A stretch of DNA of 64,000 bases from Edaphochlamys debaryana (lineage: Eukaryota; Chlorophyta; Chlorophyceae; Chlamydomonadales). Shown piece after piece: positions 58,043 through 64,000 of this stretch (positions within the stretch are counted from its first letter, which is position 1; every line of letters starts with the position of its first letter). Under the pieces are notes generated by a model. That model was not told the origin of the DNA, searched no databases, and worked only from the letters and a program-made list of their open reading frames with translations. The translations under genes were made by a program, and so were the position numbers. Where the stretch lies: the NCBI GenBank assembly GCA_016858145.1, contig JAEHOE010000034.1, positions 248,001-312,000 on the forward strand, written 5' to 3'.

Positions 58043-61000
58043 CTATCGGGCCGCCGCCGCCGCCCCTGCCGCCGCCGCCGCTGCGCCCTTGGCGGCAGGA
58101 AACGCCCCCTCCGCTCCCTCCGCCGCCGCGTACCACCGGTGCGCTGCCCCCACGTTGCGGGGCGGCAGCGGCAACACGGTCGCTGCCGCCGCCGCCGCGC
58201 CGCCGCCCGGCGCCGCCAGTGCCGTACCAACCACCGCCTCGACCTCGGAGATGGCCACGGGCGCCTGCAGTCATACGGCAGATATCGCATTCGATCCCAC
58301 GTCAAACCGTTATGCCCGCGTCATGACTAAGCCCAGTACGACACATGCCCCATATAAACCCCCCTAAAAACCAGTAAAACCCCAGCCCACCCCACCCACC
58401 TGGTCCGACAGCACCCTGCACCCCGCCGCCGTCAGCAGCACGTCGTCCTCTATGCGCACGCCTATGCCGCGGAAGGGGCCGAAGCGGGGGTGGTCGGGGA
58501 TGTAGAGGCCTGGGGGGGGGGTATGAGGGGAGGTGGGGCGTGGCTGGGAGGTGGCAGGGGTGAGGGACCGGCGGGGTTGGCCGACCAGGGGCGATAGGAG
58601 GGCACGGGCATACCGGTACACTACCCGTGCATCGCACGCACCCGGCTCCACGGTGATTGCCGCCCCCTCCGCCAAGGGCCGGTCGTGGCCGATGAGGTGC
58701 GTGTCGTGCGTGTCGAGCCCCAGGTAGTGGCCCAGGGAGTGCCAGAAGAACTCCCTGGGGGGTGGGTGGCACACTCCGGCAGGTCACCGGCAAGTCTTGG
58801 AAGCATCGAGATCAGAGCCCACAGGCCCGGTCAAGCGTGTCAGTGCACCCCCCAGCAGGTACCTAGACCACACACACGCGGTCCGGCCTGCCTTTCGCAA
58901 CACGCAGCTCCTTGGACCTGGACCTTTACGCCTCCTCAAGCCCCCACCCCTCGCCCCCACCCTGCCCCCCCCCAACCCACCCCCACCCCCGCGGCCCCCC
59001 ACCTGTAGTGCGTGCTGCGTATCTCGTCCAGCCCCACCCCCGGCATCACGCCCAGGTCCCGCAGCCCCTCGCTCAGCAGCGCTATGGCCAGCAGGTGCAG
59101 GTCGCGGACCGAGGCGCCGGGGCGGCAGGCGGCCAGGCAGCTGAGGGGTTTGGGAGAAGGGGTTTTGGGGGGCGAGGGAGGAGGGAGGGACAATATGGTT
59201 GGGAGCTCAAGAACATTGAGGTTATGGGATTGGGCGCATCGCCTCCCCATGCCCCGACTCAGTACACACGCCTTCCCAGCCCTCACCGCGCGTGCGTCTC
59301 CTGCACCACCGCGTACACGTCCCGCTGCGGCCCGCTGAAGCGGCCCCCCACGGGCCACGTGCGGGTGACGTCACTGACGTAGCCCCAGTACTCGGAGCCT
59401 GGGGGGCGGGTGGGGTGTGGTGGAGGGGGCAGAGGGGTCAAGGAATCAGGGGGGGAGGAAGCCTGGGATAGGGGGTGGGGACCAGAGTCCGCCCGCCCGC
59501 ACTCCGAAAGAGGGTCCCTTATCTACGGCGACGTGGTCCCACACCTCACCAGGTGCCCACCAAACCGTCAGCCGCCACCAAACGCTAACCAACATGCCAA
59601 CCACCCATAACCAACCGCCAACCGCTAACCGCCAACCACCTGCGTCCATGAGCACCAGCTGCCCCCCGCTCAGGGACTTGTCGTTGCGTCCGTAGTGGAT
59701 GGTGCAGGCGTCGGTCCCGCCTTTTGGGGGGGGAGGGGGGGGAGCGCAGGAGGAGTTGTGGCGGGGCGAGGGGCGGGATGGGATGGGCTGCGTAGGGGCC
59801 AGGCTACACGGTACCCAACCCACCGCCCTCCACCCACCCCGCCGCCCAGGGGCCCCTACCCGCCACCGCTGTGGGGTAGGCCCTCACCTCCCTGCCCCCT
59901 TCTCAACCTCCACCCCCCTCTCCTGCCTCTGCATGACTTCCCCCCCCCCCGCCCCCTTGAGACTCCCACTCGCCACCACGGTGGGGTAGCCCAGACACTG
60001 CACGCCTCCCTCCCCTACCCTCCCCGCCCCTTCTCTTTATGCAACCCCCTTTCTAGCCCCTTCCACCGCCTCCCCTGATCCAACAAGGCCTGCATGAATT
60101 CCCACCCCGCCCTCTCAAGAGCCCAGGCCCCACCAGCCACCACCACCACCTCGCCGACACATGAGGTACCGCTCGCCCTCCACCCCCCACCCGCCCCTTC
60201 TTGAGGCCCCTACCCGCCACCACGGTGGGGTAGGCCAGCCGCTGCGCCCCCGCCGCCTTGACGCCGAACTCAAACGTCGCCGCCAGCCCCGCCTCCGTCA
60301 CCCCCGGCCCCGTCGACGCCATGCAGTGCCGTACGGTGGCGGAGGCGAGCGCCGCAGAGGTACGCAGCATGGCAGCCTCGGCGGGGCTCTGGGGGTGGGG
60401 GGTGGGGTGGGGGCGGGGGTGGATGGGCGGGGTTTGTGAGGGGGCATTTGCGAGGGGGCAGAAGAAGAGGGCCGTGAGGGATCTGCGCTAACCCCGTTAC
60501 CGCTCGTGAGGTCGAGAGCCCCCTCCCCCGCCCTCCCCTCCCCACCTTGATAAGCCGAAGGCCGTGCAGCAGGGGCCGCAGGGGGGCCATCCGACCGGGC
60601 ACGGCGGCGGCGGGCTTGAGCGCCGCCGCGGTGGCGGAGCCGTGGTGAGATCCCGCCCGATCCGTGTCGTACATGATGGGGCCGGAGGAGGTGGAGGCGA
60701 GCGCATGCAGGCGCCGGGGCATCTGCGGGCAGGGCGTGTGTGTGGGAAGGTGGGGCGCGGGAGGGAGCACGAGCCAATATAATCAAGATCAAGCGGGTTC
60801 TGCGGGTCGGGGCCCAACCCTTGCCCGGCCTGCCATGGCAGCACTCCTCGCCACCCACCCTGTGTTCCCCGCCCAGCTGTGCCAAAGCTTGTCTTGCCTC
60901 TGCTTTTCCTTCCCCCCCCCTCCCCACGCCCCCCCCACCTCGTGCATGTAATGCACCTCGTCCGCCCCAAACACTTCCCGGGCCGCCTCACGGCTCACAG

Positions 61001-62628
61001 TGGCCCCATCCCACCGCTCCTTCTGCGGGGGCCAACGGGGGCGCAGGCAGGTCGGAACAAAGTAGCCTTGAGCCACAGGCGTCGGGGACGTGCCATGGAA
61101 GGTGGGCATCCCCGGGTGTGGGTCCTTCCGGACGGACGCACCCGGGAACCGTCATCCGCATTTGCAGTGGAGGGCCCAGGGCCCCCGTGTCCAAGGATCT
61201 AGGAAGCAACCATGCGGACCCATGAAGACGAATGCACGGCGTGTCTGACCCGGCGCACCCATGAAGTTCCCCAGCACCCCAGCGTTCCCCAGCACCCATC
61301 AAGTGCCCCAGCACCCCAGCGTTCCCCAGCCCCTGCATTTCCCAGGAGGGGGATTCCCCGGCGTGGTGCGTGTTTGCACGCACCGTGGGGTTGGGTGCGT
61401 CGATGAACAGGGTGTAGTTGACGTCGTTGGGGGAGCCTGGGGGGGGGGACGTGTGTATGGCGGGTGTTAGGGCAGGTCAACTCAATGCCCCGCCCCCCGC
61501 CCGCCCGCTCCCTCCGCCTCAGGCACGGCCCCATGTCTATGGCCAGTCTGCCACGTGAGCTGCTCCCATGTGCGGCATTACCGCTGGTCAGGGCCTAGGC
61601 CTGAGCTCAACGCCCACCCTCCAACGCCACCCTCCGACCCCACCTTCGCCTGCCTGCCTGCCGCATGCACCCAGCCCCCCACCCACCCGACCCCACACCA
61701 CACCATCTGCCCCGCCTGTCAAAGCCGCCCCGTCCCCGCCCTCCACCCTCCGCCCATCACCCTCCGCACCCCCCCAGCCCACCCCCCACCCCACCCGGCC
61801 CCAGCCCCACCCCACCCGGGCGCGGCCCGCTGATGAGCGCCAAGCCGTGCTGCATGAGGCCTGTGAGGTAGAAGAAGTCCGCGTCCTGAAATGGGGGAGG
61901 GGAAGCGGGGGGAGGGGGGCGCGTGTGCGTGTTTAGGCCTTGACGTCACGCAAGCCGGCCGTGTGTGTTAGAATGTCCTGAACGACATCAGCACCAGCCG
62001 AAACCACTGGCTGAAGCTGAGACAGCGCACAGCGGACGCGCGAGGTAGTAAGGCTGCGCGGCCCACGGCCCCCCACGGCCCCGTCCCTCGCCCTGGCTGC
62101 CTCACGTCGACAGCACACCCCGCCGCTCAGTACGGCTGTCGTACCTGGCGGTACGGCCACGGGATAACGCCCGACATGAAGGCGGTTGCCGCCGCCGGTA
62201 CGACAGCGATGGCCCCAGGGGGCATGGCCTCGACCAGGCGTTGCCGCCGCGCCGCGTACTCAGCGGCGGGGATCCCCGGCGTCAGCTCGTGCGGAGCCAC
62301 GAGCTGCGGGAAAAGGCCAACGCACAGAGAGTATTATGGAGTCGAGGAGGGATGGGACGGGGCCGGGACGGGGGCTAGCGGAGCGCGGGGTGGGGCCTTG
62401 GCCGGCGGGAGGGGGTTGACGCACCTCGGGATGCGTGGCATGGATGGGTTGGCCCCCGGGCGCCGCCGGTGCCCGGACGGCCGTTGCGAAACCACATGTA
62501 CTACGTTGTGCGGGAGGCTGCGTTAAGAGCGCCTCCAGCGCCGGCGCGAGCGACGCCAAGAGCGATGTGGACCCGCCAGCGACGGGTTGGCCGGCCTGCC
62601 GCAGGCCGGCCAACGCCCGTGAGATCAT
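58043..62628 (-). CDS. ICP55: Xaa-Pro aminopeptidase 3 / intermediate cleaving peptidase 55 (M24)
   Basis: Thirteen exons (minus order): 62425-62628, 62145-62303, 61816-61885, 61384-61436, 60939-61022, 60546-60722, 60214-60388, 59640-59720, 59287-59398, 59003-59140, 58642-58754, 58400-58509, 58043-58264. They give 565 residues. The start MISRALAGLRQAGQPV fits an organelle presequence. The family N-domain follows: GQP then THPE, LTPGIPAAEYAARRQRL, IPWPYRQDADFFYLTG. The catalytic pita-bread domain keeps all five metal ligands of M24: Asp333 (LMDAG), Asp344 (SDVTRTWP), His427 (HSLGHYLG), Glu454 (TVEPG) and Glu476 (VRIEDD). The enzyme removes one residue after presequence cleavage in mitochondria (and plastids in plants). 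The last exon adds an unusual Ala-rich tail after VAISEVEAVVG. It converges with the kinase gene. Confidence 0.92.
59861..60236 (-). repeat. Donor echoes downstream of ICP55 exon 7
   Basis: The end of exon 7 with its donor (minus strand; plus-strand core cgccaccacggtggggtag at 60215-60233, encoding YPTVVAG) recurs in the same intron at 59971-59989 (identical core) and 59861-59879 (one or two changes). The copies are 244 and 110 bp apart. The flanks also repeat (tgcatga[ca]ttccc near 59931 and 60091). Confidence 0.75.
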
Positions 62629-64000
62629 TGTCTACAAGGTGATTACTTGGCAGCGCTAAGGGGTGGAGGAGCAATGATGGATCGTGGAGGAATGCGTGGG
62701 TGATTGCAAATTGCGCGCAGCAGCGACGAGGACAGGTGAACCTAGGTAGCTCGTGATATATGTAACCAGAACTGTTTGCTATTTGGAAAGCCGACTCACG
62801 CCGGGGCGCCTGTAGGGTTTGGGCGTGCCCGCAAGCGCGAAACCCACCCGCGCCCCTCCCGGCCCCATCGCCCCCCGCGCGCGATCTGCACGCAGGCACC
62901 GACGTACAGTTGCGCAGGATCCGGGGGGCGATCCGGACTCTCCTCCCTCTTCCACCTCGTTCGACGCCCGGTATGATGCATGCGTAACCGCAGCCTCCAT
63001 CGACCTGAACTCTCCCGTCACTCCCATCTCATTGAACGCAGGTACAACCTCGCTGGGACCAAAGCGCTAAGAGGGCCAGCATCTCAGAGATTGTTACATG
63101 TCGAAGTCGTCTTCCGCAACGCCAGGCAAGACCACAGCGCCCGGGTGCGGCAGACACGCATCAACGCCTGTCAAGAGTCCTTGTCTTCCGCAACCAACAA
63201 GCGTCGAGATCCTGGCCACCCCAGTGTTACCTCCTTGCGCGCAGGCACTGGGCCAGTCCACGCGGGTCCAAGCCGTAAGGAAAGACAGGTCACGGCCGCC
63301 ACGCGGCGGCATCCTTGCTCGTCCCAGGCCGCTAAGTTGTCAGCACTGCAAGCACCTCAAGCCCCACATCCGACATAGTACTGGTCAACAGCGCATGTGA
63401 GCAGCTGTGTAATCACCATGACCTTTCCAGCCATGCACACAAGCCGAAACAAAGGCTGCTCGCACACAGCGTCGTCGCCGCGCTTACACGCATGCCACGT
63501 ATCATGGGTACCCCAACGCAAGCAGTTCTGGAATAGCGAGAATGAATGAAGTGCATAACACAGAAGGTCAGCCGCAGAACGGCTTGCAAAAACCCTCAGT
63601 CAACTAGGGTCCGCCACCACAACAAAGAAGCCTCCATTCAACCAGTCGCCCACCGCAACCTTTGACCGCCATCCCTTTCGAGCATGGCTTGCGCGCCGTT
63701 TTACCCTCTGCCGTCCACCCATCCGACCAGGCCAGCAGGGTGAGGCCACGCGCTTCCCCATGCGCACAGCGCACGCCACACCACCGCGCCTTTGCAGTGC
63801 GGTGCGGGCGGCGGCTCTAGGGCTACTAGGGGGCCCGCTCTCGCACGGGCTCGCTAGCAGCTCATGCCAAGTCATGCCATGCCACATGCTCTCATACATA
63901 CCACATACATAGCCCAGATAGATAGGGAAGCAATTAAAGGCAAGCGGAGAAAACACGCACGGGGAAAAAAGCAGCGCAGCGCTGCATGCTGGCCGCATGC
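62629..64000. other. Right end of the window, upstream of ICP55
   Basis: Contains the ICP55 promoter side, a possible first exon at 63098-63395 and, after 63400, less GC-rich sequence with short repeats (catgccaagtcatgccatgccaca near 63863). No confident gene. Confidence 0.4.
63098..63395 (+). CDS. Possible first exon of a gene running out of the window
   Basis: An ATG at 63098 opens a frame reading MSKSSSATPGKTTAP, then a Ser/Pro/Thr and basic stretch (VRKDRSRPPRGG), and ends in a Cys pair (LSCQHCKHLKPHI). The frame meets a GTGAGC donor at 63396, the same donor type used by many verified exons here. CxxC after a basic Pro-rich stretch resembles the start of a zinc-finger region (CDCA7-like fingers begin similarly), but no second half is visible. 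The minus strand also has a 72-codon frame here that ends with EDDFDM and a stop, so the strand is not settled. Confidence 0.25.

Overview
This window reads as nuclear DNA of a green alga (Chlorophyta), most likely a GC-rich trebouxiophyte or chlorophycean. I infer this from very GC-rich coding sequence, genes cut into many short exons by GT-AG introns (plus two GC-AG introns), nuclear copies of plastid-type genes, TGTAA poly(A)-type signals after some genes, and a TKL receptor kinase with the ectodomain style common in chlorophytes. No prokaryotic operons, rRNA, tRNA or CRISPR were seen. The gene models below were spliced by hand. In every fully spliced model except SGNH gene C, the exon lengths sum to a whole number of codons.

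Layout. 9-1791 (+): 3' end of an unrecognised gene with a CPEC motif. 3191-8769 (-): SGNH hydrolase A. 10399-12171 (+): plastid ribosomal protein L15. 13154-16930 (+): protein farnesyltransferase beta subunit with a large insertion. 17.4-22.3 kb: a tandem duplication with three copies of a flanking repeat and two paralogous genes for Ala-rich coiled-coil proteins (18297-19431 and 20513-21653). 23479-28769 and 30855-36234 (+): SGNH hydrolases B and C, paralogs of A; C carries a frameshift. 37872-45874 (+): transmembrane TKL kinase in 24 exons with a 28-bp minisatellite in one intron. 48468-48893 (-): a doubtful small gene. 50059-57107 (+): a cyanobacterial/plastid-like Ser/Thr kinase with a C-terminal membrane segment. 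58043-62628 (-): Xaa-Pro aminopeptidase 3 / ICP55. From 63 kb: possibly the first exon of another gene.

Themes. (1) Three SGNH hydrolase paralogs lie within 33 kb and differ in intron positions at several places, so the locus records recent intron gain or loss. (2) In at least three unrelated genes the last 20-35 bases of an exon, usually with the GT donor, recur inside the following intron, commonly 107-125 bp away. These 'donor echoes' are the most unusual pattern in the window. (3) The tetramer GTAC is strongly clustered in introns and spacers between about 23 and 43 kb and near 55.6 kb.

The genes do not form one pathway. They cover plastid translation (L15), protein prenylation, signalling kinases, organelle peptide processing (ICP55) and probably extracellular or secretory ester hydrolysis (SGNH).
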